Virus record (IMG/VR): IMGVR_UViG_3300024520_000336 | Span: 1-30,881 of that record | Direction: 5' to 3' (one strand) | DNA length: 30,881 nt | Source: a virus | Shown: positions 14,285 through 22,465 of the stretch, piece by piece | Position numbering within the stretch: the stretch's first letter is position 1 | Layout of the letters: each line of letters begins with the position of its first letter | Made by a program: the position numbers and the translations under genes | Notes under the pieces: model-generated | Databases searched by the model: none | The model's input: only the letters and a program-made list of their open reading frames with translations | Told to the model about the DNA's origin: nothing

Positions 14285-15144
14285 ACATCACGACGACAGT
14301 CACGGTCGACACGCGCGGCTTGAGTAAAGCGTTGAGGGAACTCGCCGCGGTGACGGACAAGACACTCGACGAGACGCTCAAGCAGCAAGCCAAGCTCGCG
14401 GTGAAAGACGCGATCGCGTTGACGCCTCCGTTCCAGAAATTCGGGAGTGCCACAAGCCGCAAGCATCTCAAGGCGGGCGAGAGCGCGATCCGTCGAGACT
14501 TGGCAAACGCATTCGCTCAAGCACCCGAGTCACTCATCGAGGCGCAAATCGCCGCTAACGGATCAAACAGGTGGATCACTCAAGAGCTTCGCAAAAAAGA
14601 CGGCACGGTCTTCTTGACAGATTGGGCGGTCGCCTCGACGTCGCTCTCGGACATGGAGAGGCATCACAAAGATTTGTTGCGCGACGGGAACTCGAGCGGA
14701 GGCAAAGGCGGACGCAACCGGGGTCGCATCGCGGGCGGCGGCAAGTACGACAAGACGATCGGTCGGTGGAAAGAAGAAATCCGCATGGTCGTCCCGCCCG
14801 CCAAGTGGTCAAAGTATCGCGACAAAGTTTTCAAGCGGATCGGCTTTGCCAAAGACGGATGGTCGACCGCGGCTTACAAGCTCGGGCTGAAGGTGCAGCG
14901 ATGGATAGCGCGCCACGATGCGCCGGGAGGGTATCAAGAGAAGCTCGGCAAAGGTGTTCGGGAGAAGTTCATCCAGTTCTCAAACGCGGTCTCTTACATC
15001 AAAGAAACGGGACTCGAGTCGCGCATCCTCGCGCAAGTTTACAAGAATCGACAAAAGCGAATGGAGTCCCAAGTCAAAAGAATCTTCCGCGCAAGTGCTG
15101 CGGGCAAGCTATCCGGCACGGCGGCCAAGTTCGTTTCATTTTAA
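14281..15144 (+). CDS. Putative neck / minor tail protein (gpZ or HK97 gp10-like)
   Basis: A 287-residue protein. The N-terminal 60 residues (TTTVTVDTRGLSKALRELAAV, then LKQQAKLAVKDAIALTPP) match the start of phage HK97 gp10/lambda gpZ-type proteins, which have a short strand, a helix and a conserved TPP turn. The middle is glycine/basic-rich, and the C-terminal half is helical and very basic (KVQRWIARHD, RQKRMESQVKRIFRA). Such proteins complete the neck at the head-tail joint. Length is above the usual 120-200 residues, so there is an extra C-terminal domain of unknown role. Confidence 0.6.
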   Translation: MNITTTVTVDTRGLSKALRELAAVTDKTLDETLKQQAKLAVKDAIALTPPFQKFGSATSRKHLKAGESAIRRDLANAFAQAPESLIEAQIAANGSNRWITQELRKKDGTVFLTDWAVASTSLSDMERHHKDLLRDGNSSGGKGGRNRGRIAGGGKYDKTIGRWKEEIRMVVPPAKWSKYRDKVFKRIGFAKDGWSTAAYKLGLKVQRWIARHDAPGGYQEKLGKGVREKFIQFSNAVSYIKETGLESRILAQVYKNRQKRMESQVKRIFRASAAGKLSGTAAKFVSF

Positions 15145-15578
15145 TGGCATCACTCAACTCAACCGTCGAGACCGCGCTCAAGAAAATCATTGACGATGAG
15201 GGCAGTCCGCCCGTCGCCAACGTCTACACGGGCGCAGATGACGACTCGAGGCAGATACCGTGTGCGGTTGTCGAGTGCGACGGCGGCGAAGAACTCTTGC
15301 CAGAGACCGGGAATTATTCTTGCCGGGCGCGGGTGACGGTCAAGTCGACCGCTGACAACGATGCCGGGGCGACGACTGCGCTCACGACTCACAACTCGCT
15401 TGCCGAGTCCGTGATTGACCTGTTCAAGACGGACAACTTGGCGACGACGCTCTCGGGGAAAGTCGCCGCATTCACCGTGATCGGCGTGATCGACCGCGGC
15501 CAGACGAGCGCGACAGACGGTCGGACGTTTGAGGATTCGATCGAATTTGATCTGATCGCGTGCCTCTCCGCATTGTGA
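15144..15578 (+). CDS. Putative tail terminator (gpU-like)
   Basis: A 144-residue protein starting MASLNSTVETALKKIIDDE, with a strand-rich body (PCAVVECDGGEELLPETG, YSCRARVTVKSTADN) and a long helix before the final strands (SLAESVIDLFKTDNLATTL), the usual order in tail-terminator proteins. These cap the growing tail tube. It lies between the neck protein and the tail-tube genes, as expected. ATG 15144 overlaps the previous TAA stop by one base. Confidence 0.6.
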   Translation: MASLNSTVETALKKIIDDEGSPPVANVYTGADDDSRQIPCAVVECDGGEELLPETGNYSCRARVTVKSTADNDAGATTALTTHNSLAESVIDLFKTDNLATTLSGKVAAFTVIGVIDRGQTSATDGRTFEDSIEFDLIACLSAL

Positions 15579-15579
15579 C

Positions 15580-15629
15580 CGCTACCAATTAAGCAAAGTA
15601 AAATGGGAGTTTTTTTAACTTAACACGAT
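15580..15629 (+). promoter_or_regulatory. CGCTACCA leader element, copy B, with tiny frame
   Basis: CGCTACCA (15580-15587) is followed by 15 bases and ATGG at 15603, as at 4007 and 6017. Here the ATG opens only a six-codon frame (MGVFLT) that stops at 15623, before the tail-tube gene at 15630. The frame contains a T-rich run. The element may be a promoter or translational signal whose ATG is not the gene start, or the leader may attenuate the tail-tube genes. Confidence 0.4.
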
Positions 15630-16046
15630 ATGGCAACAGTCAAAGGTTTAGGAGTGGTGTTTGGTGTGAGTTCAACGGCGATTGCGATTGCCGGAGCCGC
15701 CGCATCGAGTTGGAAGATCACGGGCGAATCAATCTCGAAAGAGGCCGAGACCGTGATCGTCAAAGATAAAGACGGCGAGACGAAGGGCATGGTCGTATAC
15801 GATCCGCGCGACGTGGTTGGACTGACGGTCTACCCGCACGGGTCAAGTCTAGCCAATGCCGTGACCGCAAACTCGCTGCCCGACATCGGTGACAAGTGCG
15901 TCATTACGGACGCGGACGACGGAGACGTCGCCGGGACTTACGTCGTGACAAGCTCGAGCAAGTCCAAGAGTAACACCGACGTCACGAACTTCGACGTCGA
16001 GGTCACGAAGTATTCGACCGACATCTCAACCACGATCGCCTCGTAA
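15630..16046 (+). CDS. Major tail tube protein, first copy
   Basis: A 138-residue protein with the beta-barrel pattern of tail-tube subunits: MATVKGLGVVFG, SWKITGESISKEAETVIVKDKDGE, GLTVYPHG, and a final TYVVTSSSKSKSNTDVTNFDVEVTKY. The next gene encodes a longer paralogue sharing the same N terminus (MATVKGLGVVFG), the EAETV/KAAETV block, the LPDIGDKC/LPGIGDRC block and the SSKSKSNTDV/ASKSKSQTDV block. This copy is the compact one. Which of the two builds the tube cannot be told. Confidence 0.78.
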   Translation: MATVKGLGVVFGVSSTAIAIAGAAASSWKITGESISKEAETVIVKDKDGETKGMVVYDPRDVVGLTVYPHGSSLANAVTANSLPDIGDKCVITDADDGDVAGTYVVTSSSKSKSNTDVTNFDVEVTKYSTDISTTIAS

Positions 16047-16049
16047 GTC

Positions 16050-16601
16050 ATGGCAACGGTCAAAGGTCTCGGAGTGGTGTTTGGCCAATCGTCCTCGGGC
16101 GTTATTCTAAAGACCGTCGCGAGTTCGTCCGCTGGTGCGTACACGACAGTCGACCACTCTGTCGTTGGTGCGGCGGGCGGTCGGTGGCGATTCAACTCTC
16201 AAGGCGTCACCAAGGCCGCGGAGACCGTGCAACTCAAAGACGAGGCCGGTGCGACCATTGGCCAAGTTATTAGCGACAAGAATCGCGAGGTTTCTTTGAC
16301 GTGTTACCCGACCGGCGACACGCTCGCGAGGGCGAAGACCTCGAACGTACTCCCCGGCATCGGCGATCGTTGCATCGTTAAAGAACCGTTTGTCGCCAAC
16401 ACTTACGACGCGGACATCGGCAGCAAGGCGAGCGGATCAAGTTACCATTATCATCACTACTTGGTGACAAGCGCAAGCAAGTCCAAGTCGCAGACGGACG
16501 TCGCGAGCTTCGACGTGACGTTGCAACGATGGGACGCAAACAACGAGACGACCGGAGCCGACGCATCGAGCGCGGTGCAAGACTCTACAACTTTGGCTTG
16601 A
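16050..16601 (+). CDS. Tail tube paralogue, second copy
   Basis: A 183-residue protein beginning 3 bases after the stop of its paralogue. It keeps the same start (MATVKGLGVVFG), a KAAETVQLKDEAGATIG strand pair, VSLTCYPTGDTLARAKTSNVLPGIGDRC and YLVTSASKSKSQTDVASFDVTLQRW. Relative to the first copy it has an N-terminal insertion of about 17 residues, a His/Tyr-rich loop (SSYHYHHYLV) and a Ser/Thr-rich C-terminal extension. It probably arose by tandem duplication. It may be a minor tube subunit that decorates or caps the tube. Confidence 0.75.
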   Translation: MATVKGLGVVFGQSSSGVILKTVASSSAGAYTTVDHSVVGAAGGRWRFNSQGVTKAAETVQLKDEAGATIGQVISDKNREVSLTCYPTGDTLARAKTSNVLPGIGDRCIVKEPFVANTYDADIGSKASGSSYHYHHYLVTSASKSKSQTDVASFDVTLQRWDANNETTGADASSAVQDSTTLA

Positions 16602-16605
16602 TAGT

Positions 16606-17226
16606 GTGGCAGACAAAACAAACGAGAAGTTTCTCAACGCGATTGCGCCGGAACCGTACACGGTTCTCGGGCTACGTCTGAAACCGTTCTCGTTGGGTCA
16701 CGCAATTCTCTTGCAGAGGCACGGGTGCGATCCCGTTCGCGATTACGAGTCGCTCATCACCGGGGTCACGATCTGCGCGCATACTTGGGACGAGTTCCAC
16801 ACGCTCGCGGACGACAAGTGGTTGCCGTGGCGGATGAGAATTTGGGCTTGGCGTGTTGGGAACTTCAACGTCTTGTCAAAAATCAAGATGTTCAACGACT
16901 ACGTCGGCGACGCGATGACATCGCCCGAGGTCTTTGAATCAAACGACAAACCAAGCAACCGACTCGGCGCGCCGTTCTTCTCGGTACTCAAGACGACACT
17001 CTGCGCCAAGCTAGGTTACACGCGCGCCGAGGCACTCAATTTACCGTTTGGCGAGGCACTCTTTGACTACTTCTCTTTTTGGGAGATCGAGGGCGGGTGC
17101 GAACTCGTTGGCGATCACGATCTCGAGATGCGCGAAATGGCGGAAGAAATGTCGGACGACCTCGATGAGATAGCCAAGAGACACTTTCCCGGCTTTAAAC
17201 ATTCAACACCGGAGGCGCGAAACTAA
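16606..17226 (+). CDS. Putative tail assembly protein before the tape measure
   Basis: A 206-residue protein with a GTG start 5 bases after the previous stop. It contains aromatic helices (LRLKPFSLGHAILLQRHG, WLPWRMRIWAWRVG) and ends in an acidic helix (LEMREMAEEMSDDLDEIAKRHFPGF). The place between tail tube and tape measure is that of tail assembly chaperones, but I see no programmed frameshift and no clear family match. The next gene overlaps its stop (TAATG). Confidence 0.55.
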   Translation: MADKTNEKFLNAIAPEPYTVLGLRLKPFSLGHAILLQRHGCDPVRDYESLITGVTICAHTWDEFHTLADDKWLPWRMRIWAWRVGNFNVLSKIKMFNDYVGDAMTSPEVFESNDKPSNRLGAPFFSVLKTTLCAKLGYTRAEALNLPFGEALFDYFSFWEIEGGCELVGDHDLEMREMAEEMSDDLDEIAKRHFPGFKHSTPEARN

Positions 17227-18479
17227 TGGGATTGCTCGGCGGTCTAATCGTAAAGCTCGGAGCCGACTCGAAGGGCTATAACAAGACGCTCACAAAGGCG
17301 GGCGTCATGGCGAAGAATGTCGGCAAGAAGATCAAAGGCTCGCTCTCTGGCAAAATGGTCGGGCTGTTCGGCGTTGCCGCGTTGGGCAAGTTCACAAAAG
17401 ACGCGCTCGAGGCAGCGAACAAGGTCGACCATCTCTCGAGACGCCTCAACATCGGCACGGAAGATTTTCAGAAACTAGATTTCGCAGCGAAGATGAGCGG
17501 ATCGACAACCGACTCGCTCGCGATCTCGTTGCAACGCATCGATGAGGCTCAAGGTCGTCTCGCCGTCGGTAACAAAGAAACCGCGGCAGCGTTCAAGATG
17601 TTTGGCATCACGGCAGACGAGGCAATCGGCATCGAGAAAGCGGACTTGTTCAAGCGTGTCGCGGGAGAACTCAAAGGCATCGTCCCGACCGGGCAACAAA
17701 AGCGCGCGATCCAGCAATTGTTCGGAGCCGAGGCGGGCTTGAAGAACATCCGAATGTTCACCGAGGGTCTCGATGACATGATGCAAACCGCAAGCGATAG
17801 CGGGACGGTCATGGCGGATGAGCAAATACGAATGGCGGCGGACTTCAAAGATCAGTTGGCAGCGTTCAAAGCCGAGACGCTTCCGATCTTTTTGAATCTC
17901 GCGACCTCCGCAATGGGATCGGCGGTCTCGGTTGTCGATCACGTCAAAGTCATCATCGATGCGCTCGCCGCGGCGGTCGTAAAAACTCAAGAGATCGCGT
18001 CGAAGTATTTTGACAAGATAAAAGAAGACGCCAAAGGCACGATGCACGAAATAATGAAAATCGGCGCGAAAATGACCAACGTGCCGATCTTACTTGCGTC
18101 GAAAGCGATGGGGGGGAAAGGGCCGACTGATGATTTGACCGACTCCGAGTTGGCGAAAGACCTCAAGTCGATCGGCAAAGCGTTTCAAGACGCGATGAGT
18201 ACGTCGATGGTCGAACTGCAAGAGAAAGTCGAAGCTCGCGAGAAAGCCTCGAAAGCCGCTCGGCAAAAGGCCGATCAAGCCGGGCTTGCCGGGGTCGGTG
18301 GCGGCGGTGGCGGAGGCAAGCCGACAAAACTCAAAGCCGACGCACTCGCACGGATCGGCGGATTCCGTGGGGGCATCTCGCCCGAGATCAATTTACTCAA
18401 GCAACAAATCCAACAACAAAAAGAGATTGCGCGGGCATCTAAAAAAACCGCGGAGAACACGCAAGTCTTAAAACCATGA
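17226..18479 (+). CDS. Tail tape measure protein (short)
   Basis: A 417-residue protein of tape-measure type: N-terminal GLLGGLIVKLGADSKGYNKT, a long helical body rich in Ala/Lys/Glu, a hydrophobic segment (LFGVAALGKF) and a Gly-rich hinge GVGGGGGGGKPTKLKA near residue 360, followed by a coiled-coil tail (ISPEINLLKQQIQQQKEIARASKKTAE). Tape measure length sets tail length, at roughly 1.5 angstrom per residue, so about 60 nm is predicted. That is short for a siphovirus. It overlaps the next gene by 4 bases. Confidence 0.85.
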   Translation: MGLLGGLIVKLGADSKGYNKTLTKAGVMAKNVGKKIKGSLSGKMVGLFGVAALGKFTKDALEAANKVDHLSRRLNIGTEDFQKLDFAAKMSGSTTDSLAISLQRIDEAQGRLAVGNKETAAAFKMFGITADEAIGIEKADLFKRVAGELKGIVPTGQQKRAIQQLFGAEAGLKNIRMFTEGLDDMMQTASDSGTVMADEQIRMAADFKDQLAAFKAETLPIFLNLATSAMGSAVSVVDHVKVIIDALAAAVVKTQEIASKYFDKIKEDAKGTMHEIMKIGAKMTNVPILLASKAMGGKGPTDDLTDSELAKDLKSIGKAFQDAMSTSMVELQEKVEAREKASKAARQKADQAGLAGVGGGGGGGKPTKLKADALARIGGFRGGISPEINLLKQQIQQQKEIARASKKTAENTQVLKP

Positions 18480-19210
18480 TACGAAAAGGCAACGTCACCG
18501 TTATCGAGCAAGACCGGGAGATCGAATGGAACTCGACAACCGGATACCGCTCGACACGAAAATTCCGCGGCCTGAAAGACGACATTCTCGGAATGGTTCC
18601 GGCAATGCGCCAAGCCGGTTACACGTTCCGTATCTCACCCGACGAGGATGGCCCAATGTCCGAGTGCGTAATGACCGCACCCGACGCGCAAGACGGAGCC
18701 GATCCAAACGCGGAGACGGAGATCACGACCATTTGGACGGTCGCCGGTAACGACATCGAGAAAGATATTGAAAGCCATCCCGATTGGATCGACTTGGCAC
18801 AATCGTCCCGAGAGAATTTGCGCGACTTTAAAAACGGATCAAAGAAAGAGGGCGACGTTGTCTTGGCGGAAGGCGACACAAACGCCGAGGCATTCAAGAC
18901 GTTAATCAAAGCCGGGACGACCTCGTACACGATAAGCCAAATCGTCGTCCAAAGAACGATGACAGTCGCGCCAACCTATGACACCGGAGCCGCCTCGATG
19001 ACAAACGTCAATCGCATTTATTCAAAAGCCGGGTTGACAAGTGCCGAGAGTATCCCCGGCACAATCTTTTTCTCGTTACTCGCCGGTTATTACCTCAAAC
19101 GAACGCCGACAATCACGCAGCAAGCAAATGGCAGTTACCAAATCACAAACGAATGGTGGCACGCGGACACTTGGTCGACGTTGCTTTACGGGGACGTCAT
19201 TGAAGCATAG
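18476..19210 (+). CDS. Hypothetical tail-tip protein
   Basis: A 244-residue protein directly after the tape measure, the site of distal tail or tail-tip genes. It opens MIRKGNVTVIEQDREIEWNS with a strand-rich domain, and its last third is aromatic (GTIFFSLLAGYYLKRTPTITQ, YQITNEWWHADTWSTLLYGD). No motifs identify a family. The ATGA overlap with the tape-measure gene links them translationally. A distal-tail or baseplate-hub role is the default reading from position only. Confidence 0.6.
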   Translation: MIRKGNVTVIEQDREIEWNSTTGYRSTRKFRGLKDDILGMVPAMRQAGYTFRISPDEDGPMSECVMTAPDAQDGADPNAETEITTIWTVAGNDIEKDIESHPDWIDLAQSSRENLRDFKNGSKKEGDVVLAEGDTNAEAFKTLIKAGTTSYTISQIVVQRTMTVAPTYDTGAASMTNVNRIYSKAGLTSAESIPGTIFFSLLAGYYLKRTPTITQQANGSYQITNEWWHADTWSTLLYGDVIEA

Positions 19211-19244
19211 GCCAAGGCGATCACGGTGACACAAATAAGTAAAC

Positions 19245-19439
19245 ATGATCACAAAACCGACAGTCCAATTCGGAGGCAAGCTCGGCAACGAGTTCAATAA
19301 ACTATGGGATGCGATCATGCGGTTGCGCCCTCAATCGACGCCGGGTCAGCGGACGCAGTTCACGACCCAAGGCACTAACGTAATCCCAACCGCAAAAGGC
19401 GGCACATCAATAAATAGTGGGCAAGCAGTTTGGCTTTAA
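19245..19439 (+). CDS. Small hypothetical protein in the tail-tip region
   Basis: A 64-residue protein starting MITKPTVQFGGKLGNEFNKLWD. The first half looks helical, the second is Thr/Gln/Gly-rich. It is separated from the upstream gene by 34 bases with no visible signal and overlaps the next gene, which appears to start at a TTG, by 10 bases. No family recognised. It could be a short tail-tip linker. Confidence 0.55.
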   Translation: MITKPTVQFGGKLGNEFNKLWDAIMRLRPQSTPGQRTQFTTQGTNVIPTAKGGTSINSGQAVWL

Positions 19440-20359
19440 CGCATCTAACCGGCAACGAGTTACCGACTGCCGACAAGATCAACGAGTTGTGGGCGGAAGC
19501 CGATGCCGTCATCAACAAAGCGTTGGACGGCAAGTCGACATATGTCATGCCACTCATCACTTACGACGACCCGTCGATTGAGTTTTACGTCGGCAAAGAG
19601 TTTTTCTTTTACACAAGCGGCAACCACGACGACGACGATCTCTCGGTTCTTTATTCCGTACTGCATCGCGACCGCCCGCTCGAGCCGACCATCCCGGCAA
19701 GTTACAATCAAGCGACATACGACACGGCGGCAAGCGGGGCAGTCGTCAGCTACGTCAACGAGACAAGAGAGTATGCGCTGACGTCAAACGTGATGGGCCT
19801 CGCTGGCAGTCTCAAGGCGCACACGAAAACGATCGACGGCGACGTTCTTTATCTTTGGGAGTTCGGCGAGCCAGCACCGGAGAAGCATTGGAAATTCGCG
19901 GTCGCGGAGATCATCATCGGCGACACGGTTGACGACTCGTTTGATTTTTCGGATTCGTGGAATAAATACAACGCGCTAAAAATCCACAACCTCACGCAGA
20001 ACCAAATCACGGTTCGCTTTGGCACGCATTACACCGTTGTCATCCCGGCTTGGTCGCAGCAATGCGTCCGGCGCGACAACGTCTCGAGCGGATACGACTC
20101 GAGCCACAAGTATTTTTTCAAGACACGAAGCGGCGACCCGCGCTATCTGCACTTTGATTATCAAGCCGGATATATCGCAGCATCGATGCGCGCCAACAAC
20201 ATCACAAACGCGAGTTTTTTGTACAACATAATCGAGATGGTCGGGCAGCGAGACGAATCAAACCGAGTCACATCTTCAGGTCGATCAATTGGCAAACAGT
20301 CCGGGGTCGAGCCAATTCACGAAGCATCACAGCCCGGTTACTCGAGATTGATTCAATGA
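19430..20359 (+). CDS. Hypothetical tail-region protein with C-terminal QPGYSRLIQ
   Basis: A 309-residue protein of unknown family. It begins at a likely TTG (ALTHLTGNELPTADKINELWAEADAVINKAL), within the end of the preceding gene. The body has strand-rich segments and aromatic patches (VGKEFFFYTSGNHDDDD, GDVLYLWEFGEPAPEKHWKFAVAEIIIG). It ends SQPGYSRLIQ. The next protein ends with the same nine residues QPGYSRLIQ and a similar KQS-VEP segment just before it. A virion role is inferred from context. Confidence 0.65.
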   Translation: MALTHLTGNELPTADKINELWAEADAVINKALDGKSTYVMPLITYDDPSIEFYVGKEFFFYTSGNHDDDDLSVLYSVLHRDRPLEPTIPASYNQATYDTAASGAVVSYVNETREYALTSNVMGLAGSLKAHTKTIDGDVLYLWEFGEPAPEKHWKFAVAEIIIGDTVDDSFDFSDSWNKYNALKIHNLTQNQITVRFGTHYTVVIPAWSQQCVRRDNVSSGYDSSHKYFFKTRSGDPRYLHFDYQAGYIAASMRANNITNASFLYNIIEMVGQRDESNRVTSSGRSIGKQSGVEPIHEASQPGYSRLIQ

Positions 20360-20379
20360 TGACAAACAGCCATGAGTAG
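20356..20379 (+). other. Seven-codon bridge frame between two tail genes
   Basis: ATG 20356 overlaps the TGA of the upstream gene (ATGA), reads MMTNSHE and stops at TAG 20377-20379, which overlaps the ATG at 20372 of the downstream gene. It thus bridges the 12-base gap and could keep ribosomes on the message by reinitiation. It is seen in the sequence; function is speculation. Confidence 0.3.
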
Positions 20380-22465
20380 AATCACTTTTGACGCTCACAC
20401 ATACACCGACATCGGCGTCGAGTACGCGAGCGGGGGATATGTCCCGACGATCAGCGACAGCACACTCGTCGGCGATCTAATCTTTCACCGGGGCGATCTC
20501 TCTTACTTTCGCGCGGCGACACTCGGCTCGACTCCCGAGTTCGGTAGCGTGACGTTTAACGGCTTTGACGGACTAACCGGCGCGCTTTCTTCCGCCAATA
20601 TCCCCGGCTCGGACGCCTCAGATGGCTATTCGATTGGGGTCGCATCAAATTACGATGTTTTTTATTTGTGGCAGAGGTCGAGCAATCTGCTCGTGTGGAA
20701 CGATACACCGCGCGTTCTCAATCTCGGCGCGAGTGGCGGCTCCGCGGCATCCCTCGAGACCAACATCCCGACCCCGATAAAATCGACCGGCGGCGACGGT
20801 TATCCCATGCCGACCAACGGAGTCGGCGAGACTTTAATCAGTTCAACCGAGAACGCGGCGACCATCACGGTCGGCGAGTACGTCACGCAATATCAGACCG
20901 CGATGACCGACATCGCGACGACCTCCGGCGAGTCGGTTGTACTCACGACCGAGGGCGCGATGCTTTTATCAACCGAGCATTGGCCAATTGCCAGCGATCT
21001 AACGCCAACCAACCCGACCACATTGTTCGGCGGTTTGAGTGGCTCAAATCATTTCGAGCTTGAACTTGATTATTTCGGCGATGCGCGCCTCAAGTACAAC
21101 ACCGATCGGTCGTTGTCCTACCGGCCAAGCGGCACTCGATCCGGTTGGCCGAGTCATCACCTCAAGTTTCACCGGATGTTTGAAGGCCCGCGGCAGTTGC
21201 GGGTGTACGAGTTGTTTTCAGATGAATCGACAAGCGACGGAATGTCCGAGTGGTCTCATCGCGACATTGAGAACGATCCCGCCGCCGCTGCCGGGGCCGA
21301 CTTCACGCTCAATAACATCGGCGCGCTGACATTGTCGACTGTCGGATTCCAAACGTGCGACATCGCAACCGCATTCACCCCGGTTCAACTCGCGTCGTTT
21401 GCAAATAGAAATTACCCGTACACGATCATCAACGACGTATCGGTCGAGCTTGAGAAACGGAGACAGATCAGCACGTCGATCGACGACTTTGTTGTCGCGA
21501 AGAATGGCGACGACAAAATGTATTCGCGGATCAACCTACTCAAAGAGCATTACAACGATCTCGTGACCGAAATCAAGCGATGCAAAAAGTTCCGCCCGCT
21601 CTGCATTGACGAGGTCAAGTTTGGCGCGGAGCAAGTCACGCCGATCCGAATGGACTTATTCAGCCAAAAGATTGGGCCGCGCGATTGTTACGCCTCATTT
21701 ACCGAGGGGTCGGACACGGAGACGCTTTATCAAAACCTCGGCGTGCCAATCCTCACCGAGTCAGACTTTCCCGACGACCTTGCCCCATATGCAGATTATC
21801 CAGCGCAAGACGTTATGGACAAAATCCGATGGGTTTCGATTTCAGGCGTCCGATCCCGAGCCGAAACGCTTGGATTCAAATTTAGATTCGAGCAGCAGTC
21901 CGCGCTCTTGTCGTACAAGGTCGAAAGTTATCTTGGTTATACCGAGCCGATCGAATCATGGTTTGACGCCGGGACATTCCGCACGACAAGCAGCAGCTTG
22001 GGCGAGTGGAAGATTCCAGTATCATCCCCGGTCTTGTCCGGTTCGGATTACATCGACACGATCGGCGAGTCGCTCATCCCGATCAGCAACGCGCACGCAT
22101 GGACTCACACACGAATGACCTCGACGTCATCCAACGCGAACCGGGCGATCTTGTTTTACTTGATCGACACAAGTCGCCCCGAGACGTTTGTGGACGGCGA
22201 ACCAGTTGACACGATCATCGCCAAGATTGCGACCAAGCAACTCGAGGCAACCGAGGGCGGACTTGGCGACGACACGCTCGTTGACATCGTGGACGACGAG
22301 ATCGTCATCACGCCGCCGGACTCGACCGGACAATTCACCTATCTCTGTCAAACGACCCCGGCGGTCACGCATGAGGGACTCACGACCCGTGCAATCGCCA
22401 AGCAGTCCGTCGAGCCGGATGAAAACGATACCACTCAACCCGGTTATTCAAGATTGATTCAATGA
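20372..22465 (+). CDS. Large tail-tip protein with C-terminal QPGYSRLIQ
   Basis: A 697-residue protein, the largest in the tail-tip region. It is polar and strand-rich throughout with no signal peptide or membrane segment; it contains an asparagine/aspartate-rich N-terminal half and a helical stretch near residues 360-420 (NDVSVELEKRRQISTSIDD, SRINLLKEHYNDLVTEIKR). It could be a tail tip, central fibre or baseplate protein, but I see no lambda gpJ signature. The final residues, DTTQPGYSRLIQ, repeat the end of the upstream protein, which suggests a shared docking or trimer-capping motif. It overlaps the next gene by 4 bases. Confidence 0.7.
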   Translation: MSRITFDAHTYTDIGVEYASGGYVPTISDSTLVGDLIFHRGDLSYFRAATLGSTPEFGSVTFNGFDGLTGALSSANIPGSDASDGYSIGVASNYDVFYLWQRSSNLLVWNDTPRVLNLGASGGSAASLETNIPTPIKSTGGDGYPMPTNGVGETLISSTENAATITVGEYVTQYQTAMTDIATTSGESVVLTTEGAMLLSTEHWPIASDLTPTNPTTLFGGLSGSNHFELELDYFGDARLKYNTDRSLSYRPSGTRSGWPSHHLKFHRMFEGPRQLRVYELFSDESTSDGMSEWSHRDIENDPAAAAGADFTLNNIGALTLSTVGFQTCDIATAFTPVQLASFANRNYPYTIINDVSVELEKRRQISTSIDDFVVAKNGDDKMYSRINLLKEHYNDLVTEIKRCKKFRPLCIDEVKFGAEQVTPIRMDLFSQKIGPRDCYASFTEGSDTETLYQNLGVPILTESDFPDDLAPYADYPAQDVMDKIRWVSISGVRSRAETLGFKFRFEQQSALLSYKVESYLGYTEPIESWFDAGTFRTTSSSLGEWKIPVSSPVLSGSDYIDTIGESLIPISNAHAWTHTRMTSTSSNANRAILFYLIDTSRPETFVDGEPVDTIIAKIATKQLEATEGGLGDDTLVDIVDDEIVITPPDSTGQFTYLCQTTPAVTHEGLTTRAIAKQSVEPDENDTTQPGYSRLIQ

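Noticed and set aside
17194-17200. TTTAAAC, a classic -1 slippery heptamer, near the end of the putative tail chaperone gene
   Set aside because: The gene frame reads it as TTT AAA C, not T TTA AAC, so it is not in the phase required for slippage, and the -1 frame stops soon after without a second conserved domain.
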